NCBI GenBank assembly: GCA_028821265.1
Contig: JAPPGU010000018.1
Span: forward strand, 1-64,000
From: a bacterium
GTDB taxonomy: Bacteria > Actinomycetota > Acidimicrobiia > Spongiisociales > Spongiisociaceae
Direction of reading: 5' to 3'
Length of the DNA stretch: 64,000 nucleotides
Every line of letters begins with the position of its first letter. The first letter of the stretch is position 1. The notes under the pieces were generated by a model that was not told the DNA's origin, did not search any database, and worked only from the letters and a program-made list of their open reading frames with translations. Below, piece by piece: positions 52,908-61,874 of this stretch. The translations under genes were made by a program, and so were the position numbers.

Positions 52908-53878
52908 GAGGTCCTGGTCCTCGGATCGATCAGCGGATACAGCAGGTCGGCCGCCAGGTTCGCCACCAGCACCGCCGCGGTGAACACCAGGAAGGCCGCC
53001 TGCATCACCGGATAGTCACGCCCTGACACCGCTTCGAACACGAGGCGTCCCAGTCCCGGGTAGGTGAACACCGTCTCGACTATCACCGTGCCTCCGAAAG
53101 CGAACCCGATCCGGAGGGCGAGCACCGTCACCACCGGTGCGATCGTGTTGCGAGCGACGTGTCCGAACAGCACGCGCCGCTCGCCGGCGCCCTTGGCGCG
53201 AGCGGTGCGGATGTAGTCCTCCCCCAACGTTTCCAGCATCGAATACCGCATCGTCATGTACACGCCGGGCGTCGCCAGGATCGACAGGGTGACCACCGGC
53301 AGGATGGCATGGCTGACGATGTCCCACATGTGGGCCCACCCGGCAAGACCGGAAGCGGGGGTCACCGCATGAGACGACGGCAGGAGGCCCCACTGGACGG
53401 CGAAGATCGAAATCAGCAACATCCCCAGCCAGAAGGACGGTAGGGACTCGATCGAGATCATCCCCGAGAGCATGCCCAGGTCGGTCTTGGTCCCTCTCCG
53501 CCACGCCGAGATCGCCCCCAGGATCACCCCGGCCACCGCCGACACGATCAGCGACAACCCCGTGATCAGCAAGGTCCATGGGAGCCGATCCCAGATCATG
53601 TCGACGATGGGCCGGCTCGAGCGGAACGAGTACCCGAAGTCCCCGGTGAATATGTCTCCCCAGTAGCGGAGGTACTGCTTCCAGAGGGGAACGTCCAGGC
53701 CCACCCGCGCCACGATCTCCGCCCGCTCATCAGGGCTCAGCAGGCCGACATCCACCCCGGCGATGAGGACGAGGGGGTTGCCCGGCATGAGCCTGGGCAG
53801 CAGGAAGTTGAGGGTGACCGCCACCACGACGACCACCCCGTACTGGGTGAGCCGACGGACGTCGAGACGCCGTCTCAA
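52904..53878 (-). CDS. Oligopeptide-type ABC transporter permease (DppB-like)
   Basis: Permease of 324 residues with six helices. MRRRLDVRRLTQYGVVVVVAVTLNFLLPRLMPGNP is the usual start, GDFGYSFRSSRPIVDMIWDRLPWTLLI follows, and the coupling loop is EDYIRTARAKGAGERRVLFGHVARN. Lies 37 bases after the binding-protein gene. Confidence 0.9.
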   Translation of the reverse strand: MRRRLDVRRLTQYGVVVVVAVTLNFLLPRLMPGNPLVLIAGVDVGLLSPDERAEIVARVGLDVPLWKQYLRYWGDIFTGDFGYSFRSSRPIVDMIWDRLPWTLLITGLSLIVSAVAGVILGAISAWRRGTKTDLGMLSGMISIESLPSFWLGMLLISIFAVQWGLLPSSHAVTPASGLAGWAHMWDIVSHAILPVVTLSILATPGVYMTMRYSMLETLGEDYIRTARAKGAGERRVLFGHVARNTIAPVVTVLALRIGFAFGGTVIVETVFTYPGLGRLVFEAVSGRDYPVMQAAFLVFTAAVLVANLAADLLYPLIDPRTRTS

Positions 53879-53915
53879 CCCGTCAACTCACCCCCACGCA
53901 CGCGGATGCGCGTGG

Positions 53916-55898
53916 CTACGGGCGCGCGGATGGCGGCAGCAGAGACAGCTTGCTGACGATGCCCTGTCCGGCGATGAACTCCCAGTCCGAGTAGACGCTC
54001 GAGTCGTACACGTATGCACCGTCGGGATACAGCAGCAACACGAAGGGCAACTCCTCGGCGATTATCTCCTGCATGCGAAGCAGGATGGCGATGCGCCCCG
54101 CCTCGGTGGACTCGACGGGTAGCGCCGCCGAGAGCGCATCCATCTCGGCGCTGGCGTAACCGGTCAGGTTCAGGAACCCGCCCATCGGAATGCTGGCGAC
54201 CAACTGCGGGAGGCGCAGCGGATCCGCCTGCACGGGCGCCGACCAGCCCCACATGGCGATGTCGTAGTTGCGCCCGTTGTTGACGTTGAACTCCGGCCAC
54301 ACGGCTTGCTCCCACGTCCCGGTCTCGACCGCCGCCACAGAGGTCTCGATGCCGATAGCGGCCAGCATCTCCACGGTCAGCTCGGCTATCCGCAGCCGTA
54401 GCGAGTCAGGGGCGTTAGTGATGATCTCGAACGACATGGGCTGCCCGTCGAATTCCCGCACGCCGTCGCCGTCGCCGTCGACATAACCGGCCGCGTCGAG
54501 CAGCGCGTTGGCGGCTGCGGGGTCGTACACGGGGATCATCGACGGGTTGTAGGACCGATGCTCGGGATGTATCCAGCCCGGGCTCCCCACCGTCGCCGCG
54601 CCGAGGAACACCGTGTCGACGATGTCCTGGCGGTCCATGGCCAGGTTGATGGCCTGGCGTACCGCCACGTCGTCGAAGGGGCGCTTCGAGGCGTCGTAGT
54701 TGATCATCTGGGTGGTGAACTCGGGTCCCAGGGCGATGTCCAGCGGATCTTGGGCGTCCAGCAGCGGGATTTGCTCCGGAGGTATGCGCTCGAAGATCAC
54801 GTCGACCTCACCGGTGCGGATGGCGGCCTGGGCGCCGGCGTCGTCGGCGAAGACTATGACCACCAGCTCCTCGACCGCCGGTGCGCCCCGGAAGTAGTCG
54901 GGGTTGGCCTCGAAGCGGTAGCTCTGTCCTTCCACGTACTCCACCAGCTTGTACGGACCGGTCCCGATGTTGGTAGCGCCGAAGTCGTGCTCGGACGGCA
55001 CTTCGACTCCTTCCCACACATGGCGCGGGATGATCGGAATGTCAGCGAGGGCGGCCAGCTCGAAGCCGGCCTTCGGGCTACCGAGCACGAAGGTCGCGCT
55101 GTAGTCGCCCGTCACCACGAGGTCCTCGACCCCCCTGAGGTCCCGGGCGAACCGGCTGGCCTCCACGTTGTTGATGTAGTAGTCGACGCTGAAGTCCACG
55201 TCGTGCGCCGTCAAGGGCTGCCCATCGTGCCAGGTGACGCCCTCGACCATCGTGAAGGAGTACTCGGTCAGGTCCGCGTTGACGGAGACGGTGTCCGCCA
55301 GCCACGGCTGTGGGATGCCGGCGGCGTCGAGCTGCATGAGCGAGTCGTACTGGAGCATCAGCAGGTTCCATCCGGGGAAGCCGCTGATGTAGGTGTACGG
55401 GTTGAGGGTTGCCTCGTCGCCGGTGATCGCCGCCCGTACCGTTACCGGTCCTGCGGCGGCCTCTTGCTCCATCATCGCCTCGTCGAGCATCTGCTCGGCC
55501 TCAGCGAGAGCCGACTCCGCGGCGGCCACCGCCTCCTCGGAGGCTTCAGCCGTCGCCGCAGCCCTTTGCTCGGCTTCCTCGAGGGCTGCCTGCGCGTCGG
55601 CCAACGCCGACTGGGAGGCCTCGTCGCCCTCCATGGCTGCTGAGGCCGCAGCCTGGGCTGCTTCCAGGTCGGCTTGGGCCTGGGCCAGCGCCGATGCCGC
55701 CGCTTCGGCCTCCGCCTGAGCCGACTCCGCCTCGGACTGGGCGGCCGCAGCTTCGGACTGGGCGGTTGCAGCCTGCGCCTGCGCCGCGCTCACTTCCTCC
55801 GATGACGTGTCCTCGCCGCCACACGCCGCTGCCATCAGGCCGAGCATGAGGACGAGAGTCAACGCCTTCGATGATGCAAACCTTCGCATTGTTGTCAT
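53916..55898 (-). CDS. Oligopeptide-type substrate-binding lipoprotein with Ala-rich coiled-coil spacer
   Basis: SBP family 5 protein of 660 residues. The lipoprotein signal ends at Cys26 (LMAAAC). Residues 27-150 form a long low-complexity segment made almost only of Ala, Glu, Gln and Ser (SAAQAQAATAQSEAAAAQSE...), expected to be a helical coiled coil or spacer of over 100 residues. The binding domain starts at about 151 (PVTVRAAITGDEATLNPY) and has VEGVTWHDGQPLTAHDVDFS, NIGTGPYKLVEY and FDDVAVRQAINLAMDRQDIV. ATG 55898 has GGGGAGAAGGG upstream. The ligand may be a peptide or another small solute. Confidence 0.88.
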   Translation of the reverse strand: MTTMRRFASSKALTLVLMLGLMAAACGGEDTSSEEVSAAQAQAATAQSEAAAAQSEAESAQAEAEAAASALAQAQADLEAAQAAASAAMEGDEASQSALADAQAALEEAEQRAAATAEASEEAVAAAESALAEAEQMLDEAMMEQEAAAGPVTVRAAITGDEATLNPYTYISGFPGWNLLMLQYDSLMQLDAAGIPQPWLADTVSVNADLTEYSFTMVEGVTWHDGQPLTAHDVDFSVDYYINNVEASRFARDLRGVEDLVVTGDYSATFVLGSPKAGFELAALADIPIIPRHVWEGVEVPSEHDFGATNIGTGPYKLVEYVEGQSYRFEANPDYFRGAPAVEELVVIVFADDAGAQAAIRTGEVDVIFERIPPEQIPLLDAQDPLDIALGPEFTTQMINYDASKRPFDDVAVRQAINLAMDRQDIVDTVFLGAATVGSPGWIHPEHRSYNPSMIPVYDPAAANALLDAAGYVDGDGDGVREFDGQPMSFEIITNAPDSLRLRIAELTVEMLAAIGIETSVAAVETGTWEQAVWPEFNVNNGRNYDIAMWGWSAPVQADPLRLPQLVASIPMGGFLNLTGYASAEMDALSAALPVESTEAGRIAILLRMQEIIAEELPFVLLLYPDGAYVYDSSVYSDWEFIAGQGIVSKLSLLPPSARP

Positions 55899-56048
55899 CC
55901 CTTCTCCCCCACGCGGGAGCCGCGCCGGACGAACAACTGGTTCGTCGGCCCGGCTTCCATCAGCCTGCCAAGCGTAGCCCAACGGTTGGCCGTAGGGTCG
56001 GCCAGAGGGCACCTTGTCCGGGCTTGACGCCCGGAAACTCCCGCGTGC

Positions 56049-58127
56049 CTAGGGTCGCTGCTGCCCAGGAGGATTCACCAGGTGGCAGGACACCCATCGA
56101 CCGGGGGCGGCTTCGGTGAGAGCCGGTTCGATCGTCGAGCACAGGCCTTCCACCGCCACCGGGCACCGGGTGTGGAAGCGGCACCCTGCCGGAGGATCCT
56201 CCGGGCTGGGCAGGTCCCCCACGAGCCGGGTGCGTGTTCCGGCGTCGAGGACGCCCGGTTCCGGCGCGGGAACCGCGGCGAGGAGTGCCTTCGTGTACGG
56301 GTGGAGCGGCTCCCGGTAGAGCTGGTCGCGCGGGGCGCGCTCGACGATCTCGCCCAGGTACATGACGGCCACCTCGTGGGAGACGTGGCGCACCACCGCC
56401 AGGTCATGGGCGATGAACACGAGCGCCATGCCCGTGGCCGCCTGTATGTCGGCCAGCAGGTTCACCACCTGGGCCTGGACCGAGACGTCCAGGGACGACA
56501 CCGGCTCGTCGCAGACGATCACCTCTGGGTCGGCGGCCAGGGCGCGGGCCACGGCGATCCTCTGCCTCTGCCCGCCGCTGAACTCGTGCGGGTGTCTCCG
56601 GCCGGCGTCGGTAGGAAGCCCCACCTGGGCGAGCAGTTCGGACACTCGTTCCCGGATCTCTTCCGGCGTCCCGAGCCTATGGATACGCAGCGGCTCTGCG
56701 ATCACATCCCCCACCCGCATACCCGGGTTCATCGCCGAGAACGGATCCTGGAAGATCATCTGCACCACCCTCCGGTGCCTGCCGCTCCGGTGGTCGATCG
56801 GGTTCCCTTCGATATCGATCGTCCCCTCGGTGGGCCTGACCAGCGCTACCAGGGCCCGACCCAGCGTGGTCTTGCCGCACCCGCTCTCCCCGACCACGCC
56901 CAGGGTCCGGCCGCGGCGCACGTCGAGGTCCACTCCATCCACCGCCCGTATGACCCCCGAGCCGGACCGGCGCAGTCCCCGGACCACCGGGAAGTGCACG
57001 CGGAGCCCCCGGATGGAGACGACCACGTCCCCGCCCTCCCCTGACATCGTCTGCTCCCCCGTGACGGATCCTTCGGACCACAGGTCGGACGAGTCGCTCA
57101 TCTCGTGATGGTGTATGCAGGCCGAGCCGTGGCGGTCGGCGCCCACATCCTCCAACTCGGGAAGCGCCTCGCTGCACCCCTCCCCCGCGAGGGGACACCT
57201 GGCGTCGAACGGGCATCCTCTCAGCTCCTCGGCCACGCGCAGGGGCGAACCCGGGATCTCGGCCAGGCGGGTGGTCACAGGCCGGTCCAACCGGGGGATG
57301 GAGCGCAGCAAGCCGGAAGTGTACGGATGGCGCGTCGATCGGTATATCGCATGGGCCGAACCGGTCTCGGCTATGCGACCTGCGTACATGACCGCCACCC
57401 GATCGGCTATTTCCGCCACCACGCCGAGGTCATGGGTGATCCACACGACCGCCAGCCGGTACTCGTCCTGGACCTCCCGCACCAGATCGACGATCTGCGC
57501 CTGGACGGTCACGTCGAGGGCCGTGGTCGGTTCGTCGGCGATGAGCAGCTTGGGCTCGCACGCCAGGGCCATGGCGATCATGGCCCGCTGGCGCATTCCT
57601 CCCGAGAACTCGTGCGGGTAGTCGTCTACCCGCGAGGGTGCGGAGGGTATGCCGACCCGGTCAAGGAGCTCGATCGCCCGTCGCCGGGCCGCGGCCTTCG
57701 TGAAGCCCCGATGGATCCGGAGGCTCTCTCCGATCTGACGGCCGACCCGATGGACAGGATTCAGGGAGGACATCGGCTCCTGGAAGACCATCGCCACGTC
57801 CCGGCCGCGTATGCGCTTCAACTCCCTGGCCGGCATACCGATGATCTCGCGGCCCTCGAGACGGATGGACCCCGAAACGAACGCTGGAGGCGCCGGAAGC
57901 AGGCCCATGACCGAGAGCATGGACACGCTCTTGCCGGAACCGGACTCCCCGACCAGGGCGAAGGTCTCGCTGGGGGCGACCGTCAGGCTCACGCCGCTGA
58001 CCGCGCGGATCGTCTCGGTGGGCAGTTCGAAGCGGACCGCCAGATTCTCGATATCCAGCAGGTTCGCGTCGATGCCGGCGGCGTCCCGCCACGGCTTGCG
58101 AGATCCCACCGCGGCCGCAGTGGTCAT
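56049..58127 (-). CDS. Oligopeptide-type ABC ATPase, DppD-DppF fusion
   Basis: Single 692-residue protein with two complete ATPase domains. Domain 1: Walker A GESGSGKSV, signature EFSGGMRQRAMIAMAL, Walker B LLIADEPTTALDV. Domain 2: Walker A GESGCGKTT, signature EFSGGQRQRIAVARAL, Walker B VIVCDEPVSSLDV. Each ends with the oligopeptide-transporter tail: HPYTSGLLRSIP with CPFDARCPLAGEGC, and HPYTKALLAAVP with CRFHTRCPVAVEGLC. These Cys motifs can bind FeS in Dpp ATPases. The genes are usually separate. ATG 58127 has GGTGGA upstream; GTG 58136 is possible. First gene of the importer operon. Confidence 0.92.
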   Translation of the reverse strand: MTTAAAVGSRKPWRDAAGIDANLLDIENLAVRFELPTETIRAVSGVSLTVAPSETFALVGESGSGKSVSMLSVMGLLPAPPAFVSGSIRLEGREIIGMPARELKRIRGRDVAMVFQEPMSSLNPVHRVGRQIGESLRIHRGFTKAAARRRAIELLDRVGIPSAPSRVDDYPHEFSGGMRQRAMIAMALACEPKLLIADEPTTALDVTVQAQIVDLVREVQDEYRLAVVWITHDLGVVAEIADRVAVMYAGRIAETGSAHAIYRSTRHPYTSGLLRSIPRLDRPVTTRLAEIPGSPLRVAEELRGCPFDARCPLAGEGCSEALPELEDVGADRHGSACIHHHEMSDSSDLWSEGSVTGEQTMSGEGGDVVVSIRGLRVHFPVVRGLRRSGSGVIRAVDGVDLDVRRGRTLGVVGESGCGKTTLGRALVALVRPTEGTIDIEGNPIDHRSGRHRRVVQMIFQDPFSAMNPGMRVGDVIAEPLRIHRLGTPEEIRERVSELLAQVGLPTDAGRRHPHEFSGGQRQRIAVARALAADPEVIVCDEPVSSLDVSVQAQVVNLLADIQAATGMALVFIAHDLAVVRHVSHEVAVMYLGEIVERAPRDQLYREPLHPYTKALLAAVPAPEPGVLDAGTRTRLVGDLPSPEDPPAGCRFHTRCPVAVEGLCSTIEPALTEAAPGRWVSCHLVNPPGQQRP

Positions 58128-58264
58128 CCGTTCCACCGCTCTTGGACCGACTCTCGTGACCGATCAACTCCCGGCGGGCTGTCCGAACACCGCCAGAGCG
58201 GTAAGGGAACCTGGCCCGACGTAGGATGGCGCCGCAACTCTCGCGTACAGGAGTGAGGACACCC

Positions 58265-59194
58265 ATGTCCGTTCATGGCGGCCAACTTACACAGACCGAG
58301 GACGGTGCGGCGGCCCGATCCGAGTGGGGTGTCCCGGTTCCGATCGACCTGGAGTCCTTGAACGCCGACCTGGAAGACGGCCGGGCCACCGTTGATTTGG
58401 GCCTCTTCTATCCGACGAACCTGGAACCGGCCCACCGGCGGAAGGTGGAACTCGGAATGGTCATCGATGGCGTGGCGGAGGCCCGCCGGATCTTCGGTGA
58501 GGTCGGTGTTCAGTTCGCCGTCGTCTCGGTCCGGACCGGGCCTGTCGACGCGGAACTGCTCGCCATCCATGCCGAGGCGCCGGGCTCCGAACTGCCCGGT
58601 GGTCGCTACGCCAACCTCTACCGGGAGCGCCAGAAGCGGCCTTCCAGGCTGTCGCCCGATGCTCTATCTGTGTTTGAAAGCGTGATCGGCACAGGACCGG
58701 AGCATGACCGCCGGATACATCTCGTGGTCCTCGAGGACGTTTTCATGTCTTTCCATGACCGGATCGACGAACGTACCTGGCAGTTGAAGACCGTTGCCAC
58801 CAACGCCCTGTCCTTCCCGGGCTACTCGCACCGGGACACGATCCCGCGCCACTTGCGGGGAGTCATCACCCTCACCAACCTGGCGAGGGCTACCTCATGG
58901 AAGACCGTCGCCCATGAACTCGGGCACAAGCTGATCAACGCCAGCCACGAGTACCGGGACATCGACCCCCAGCACGAGGTCTACGCCGACGGGGGTCTCC
59001 TGCTGTACGGAGACGGCACCGACATCCCCTCCGGTCCCGATGGCCGGTTCCACCGGGAGAGGTTGCACCAGTCGCCCTTCATCTACCGGAAGGTGGGGTC
59101 CGGAGCCAAGTCATGGAATCCCGATTATCTGGATGGCGGGGGCTACTACGACCGCATCTACGAGGGCCTCACGGTCGACTTCGACCCGTCCTAG
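58265..59194 (+). CDS. Uncharacterised protein with HExxH zinc-protease motif
   Basis: Protein of 309 residues that I do not recognise as a known family. The motif HELGHKLINASH (His217, Glu218, His221, with His228) is a zincin site; the third His is one position later than in metzincins (HExxHxxGxxH), and a following Glu/Asp-rich stretch (EYRDIDPQHEVYADGG) could supply the last ligand. The segment VTLTNLARATSWKTVAHELGH is the active-site helix. No signal peptide is seen. ATG 58265 is preceded by AGGAGTGAGG. Stands alone between the divergent oligopeptide operon and a heptamer repeat. Likely a metallopeptidase; substrate unknown. Confidence 0.6.
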   Translation: MSVHGGQLTQTEDGAAARSEWGVPVPIDLESLNADLEDGRATVDLGLFYPTNLEPAHRRKVELGMVIDGVAEARRIFGEVGVQFAVVSVRTGPVDAELLAIHAEAPGSELPGGRYANLYRERQKRPSRLSPDALSVFESVIGTGPEHDRRIHLVVLEDVFMSFHDRIDERTWQLKTVATNALSFPGYSHRDTIPRHLRGVITLTNLARATSWKTVAHELGHKLINASHEYRDIDPQHEVYADGGLLLYGDGTDIPSGPDGRFHRERLHQSPFIYRKVGSGAKSWNPDYLDGGGYYDRIYEGLTVDFDPS

Positions 59195-59195
59195 C

Positions 59196-59233
59196 GGTCA
59201 GTGGTCAGTGGTCAGTGGTCAGTGGTCAGTGGT
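59196..59233 (+). repeat. Tandem heptamer repeat (GGTCAGT x5)
   Basis: Five exact copies of GGTCAGT plus a partial GGT, starting just after the protease gene stop. It is followed by ACTAGCAACTAGT. The same heptamer is found at 654-667 and 41531-41541. It lies in the convergent gap to the CDF gene; no function is known. Confidence 0.9.
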
Positions 59234-59252
59234 ATCCAACATAAACTAGCAA

Positions 59253-60410
59253 CTAGTGAGAGGCTTGGCGTGCTCTGTACGCCTCCCTGGCCTCGCGACT
59301 GGCGTGGTGGCCCGAGAGCTCATGCAGACTCGACGCCTGGTCTGCCGGGACCGCAGGATGCAAGTGGACGACGACGCTATCCATATTGGGCACGGCATGA
59401 AGTACGCCGTGTTCGACCTCCTCGGCGATTCGGTGGCCCTGGAGCACAGTCTGCGCTGAGTCGATCTGGATTGCGACTTCCCCCGACATCCGATGGCCCG
59501 ACCACCTGGCGCGCACCGTGTCGACTGCCACCACACCGGGTGTTTCTTTGACTGTGGCGGTGATGCGGTCTATCAGCCCCTCATCGACACCGTCCATCAG
59601 CCGCCTCACGACGGTACGCATTGACGATATGAGGATTCCAAGAATCACGATCGCGATCAGGAATCCCACGATCGGATCGGCTCGGGGGTAGCCGAGCCAG
59701 ACCCCGACCATGCCGATCGCAACTGCGATTGATGTCAGTCCATCCGCTCGTGCATGCTGGCCCTCGGCAATCAGCGCCGCAGAGCCGATCCGTCGCCCGG
59801 CGCGGATCCGATAGATGGCCACGATCTCGTTACCGAGAAACCCGACGATCCCGGCCGCGAACACCCACCAGAGATTGGTCACCACGCGCGGGTTGATCAG
59901 GGCGTCGACGGACTCCCAGATGATGATCGCCACGCTTGCCAGGATGATCAACCCGATGAACAGCCCGACCAGGTCCTCGGCTCGCCGGAAGCCGTACGTG
60001 TATCGCTTGGTGGCTCGCCAGCGGCCCATGCGAAACGCCACGATCAACGGGATCGTCGTAGCGGCATGGCCAAGGTTGTGGATGGTGTCGGCCAGCAACG
60101 CGATCGAACCCGACAGAGCAACGATGACTACCTGTGCCACCGCGGTTGCCATCATGCCGGCGAGCCCTATCCATGCGGCCCGTATCCCCTCTTCGCTTGA
60201 CTCGTCGGCCGACTGGATCGTCTCGCTGTGGTCGTGGGAGTGAGGCACGACAAGGTGTTTCAACTTGGAGAACACTCCTGGAGTCGGCGCGTGATCGTGG
60301 CCGTGCTCGTGATCGTGGCCGTGCTCGTGGCCGTGCTCGTCATCGTGGTGGCCGTGCTCGTGGCCGTGATCGTGGTGGTCGTGCGAAGCCTTTTCAGTTG
60401 GCTCGTGCAC
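59253..60410 (-). CDS. Cation diffusion facilitator (zinc/cobalt-type CDF exporter)
   Basis: Divalent-metal/proton exporter of 385 residues. The first 45 residues are a His/Asp/Glu-rich metal-binding tail (HDHHDHGHEHGHHDDEHGHE...), encoded by DNA-level tandem repeats at about 60296-60380. Six helices follow. Helix II carries LLADTIHNLGHA (metal site, with HN..H form) and helix V EGQHARADGLTS. The cytoplasmic CDF domain begins at about 295 (GVDEGLIDRITATVKETPGV). GTG 60410. The C-terminal SGHHASREAREAYRARQASH adds more His. Probably exports Zn or Co; it may protect the cobalamin-using cell from excess metal, though this is a guess. Confidence 0.9.
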   Translation of the reverse strand: MHEPTEKASHDHHDHGHEHGHHDDEHGHEHGHDHEHGHDHAPTPGVFSKLKHLVVPHSHDHSETIQSADESSEEGIRAAWIGLAGMMATAVAQVVIVALSGSIALLADTIHNLGHAATTIPLIVAFRMGRWRATKRYTYGFRRAEDLVGLFIGLIILASVAIIIWESVDALINPRVVTNLWWVFAAGIVGFLGNEIVAIYRIRAGRRIGSAALIAEGQHARADGLTSIAVAIGMVGVWLGYPRADPIVGFLIAIVILGILISSMRTVVRRLMDGVDEGLIDRITATVKETPGVVAVDTVRARWSGHRMSGEVAIQIDSAQTVLQGHRIAEEVEHGVLHAVPNMDSVVVHLHPAVPADQASSLHELSGHHASREAREAYRARQASH

Positions 60411-60617
60411 CGGGAGTCCTCACGCTGCCTTCTTCTCGATTGAAGTTGCTATGAGTCTATCTTGCAAGTGTTGGTATTAAGAGATCCGCGTGGTGGTGGA
60501 TGTGCCACCCTGATCACCGCCTGGTCAGTGGATCTTGTAACCCAGGGATGAGACGGACAACCCAACAGCCTCGAGGGCCACAAGGAACTCGACTGCCTCC
60601 CGGGTCGTAACTGGCCA
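60411..60617. other. 207-bp gap between CDF and AlkD genes
   Basis: No gene seen. In the frame of the AlkD gene, 25 further sense codons follow its TAG before the next stop, which is not long enough to be significant. An AT-rich stretch around 60444-60482 could hold the CDF promoter. Confidence 0.4.
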
Positions 60618-61307
60618 CTAGGAATCCAGCGCCTTCATGGCCTCGCGCCTGCTGAGCGGGGAAAGCCGGCGGCGGTTGGCGTCCACGTAACGGGTCACCG
60701 AGTCCGGACAGGTCTTGGAGTGTTCCCGCAGCGCCCACCCGATCGCCTTGCGCAGGAAGAACTCGTTGCGGGCGATCGAAGGCTCGATCACGGCGAACAG
60801 GAGGCCGGGATCGGTCCGGTCCTTGAACCGGAGCTGGGCCAGGATTGCGGTCCGCCGCCGCCATATGTCGTCGTCCTCCGCCCACGAGAGCAGTACCGGG
60901 CGGACGTCCGTCGGGTACGTAGCAAGTAGGTGACCCATGTGCTTGCCGGCCAGCTGATCGACGTAGTCCCACCAGGCGCCTGTGACGACCATCTCCTCCA
61001 CCATCGCCAGGCGGTCGGGCCGCAGCCACCCTCGGTAGGGCCGGGCGTAGGCCAGCTCGATGGCCCCGTAACGCTGCTCCCGGTGGGTGGCCGCTCGCCA
61101 CATCCCGAGGACGGTGTCCTCCCATGCATCGGGATCGGCCAGCGGATGTTCTTTGACTATCGCCCCGGCCAGGCGCCGCACGTCGGGAACCCTTACCCCG
61201 TGAAAGGGAAGTTCCGACTTCATGTATCGCTGCTGGCCCTCCGCCCGGTCCGGATCTCCGGCGGCGACAAGGCGAGCGATGAGATCGGCCCTGAGGGATG
61301 TGTCCAC
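60618..61307 (-). CDS. DNA alkylation repair enzyme (AlkD-like HEAT-repeat glycosylase)
   Basis: Base-excision DNA glycosylase family that removes alkylated purines; 229 residues, GTG start. The AlkD pattern is clear: QQRYMKSELPFHGVRVPDVRRL, WRAATHREQRYGAIELA, TGAWWDYVDQLAGKHMG, and the later RRTAILAQLRFKDRTDPGLLF, IARNEFFLRKAIGWALREHSK. The Trp-Asp pair in WWDYVD lines the AlkD DNA-binding cleft. Monocistronic. Confidence 0.88.
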   Translation of the reverse strand: MDTSLRADLIARLVAAGDPDRAEGQQRYMKSELPFHGVRVPDVRRLAGAIVKEHPLADPDAWEDTVLGMWRAATHREQRYGAIELAYARPYRGWLRPDRLAMVEEMVVTGAWWDYVDQLAGKHMGHLLATYPTDVRPVLLSWAEDDDIWRRRTAILAQLRFKDRTDPGLLFAVIEPSIARNEFFLRKAIGWALREHSKTCPDSVTRYVDANRRRLSPLSRREAMKALDS

Positions 61308-61874
61308 GCGGCGGGATTCTGGCAGGCCTCGATCCTCAGGAACACCGCACCACCCATGACGCCCTACGCCTCAAGAACATTGCAGCCCCTGAACCTGATG
61401 CACACAGCACCACCCATGACGCCCTGATCCTGAGGAACCGGGGATGGGGGCGTGGCGGGGGGTTAGGGGTTGCAGGTGGAGGTGTCGCCGCTCAGGATGA
61501 TGGACTCACTACAGGACCCCTGCCGGGCCAGAACGCGAAAATCGCGCCAAATGGCGGCCGCTCCGGGCCCTCCCCCGCCGCCGCCACCGTGGTTTGGAGC
61601 GTGGTCGGCCATGCCCGGCTAGCTGCCGGGGCTGGGCGGCTCGCTCCATGAAGCCCTTATGTTCCCTCCGGTCCGACCGAACCGATCGGCAGGAGCCTTC
61701 GGTCGGTGGTGGTGCTTGGCAATAAACAACGTATCGGCAGCATGTGACAAATTCAACCCTCTTCAAAGCCGCGAGCGGCTATCGCTCTCCCGGCGGAAAG
61801 GGCCGTCACGACAGCGGCGCCGCCCCGGACGGCGGCTGGCAACTAGGAGACAGCAACTCGTAGACTCTCCGGCC
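61308..61874. other. 567-bp intergenic region with short direct repeats and a stem-loop
   Basis: No credible gene on either strand. It contains two exact copies of a 19-mer GCACCACCCATGACGCCCT (61347-61365 and 61407-61425), 60 bases apart, with flanking GATCCTSAGGAAC motifs at 61331 and 61426. A perfect 9-bp inverted repeat CCGACCGAA/TTCGGTCGG is at 61673-61681/61698-61706. No T-run follows it. Confidence 0.5.
61347..61425. repeat. Two 19-bp direct repeats, 60-bp period
   Basis: Copies at 61347-61365 and 61407-61425 are identical; a GATCCT(C/G)AGGAAC motif starts before the first copy and recurs after the second, suggesting a 60-bp unit duplicated in tandem with decay. Confidence 0.7.

Noticed and set aside
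59196..59233. CRISPR array
   Set aside because: The unit is 7 bases with no spacers and no cas genes are in the window.
60540..60617. Stop-codon readthrough extension of the AlkD-like protein (25 sense codons after TAG)
   Set aside because: In DNA of this GC content an open run of 25 codons is expected by chance; the conserved AlkD domain already ends before the stop.
61673..61706. Intrinsic terminator at the 9-bp inverted repeat
   Set aside because: No T-run follows on either strand and no gene ends nearby.
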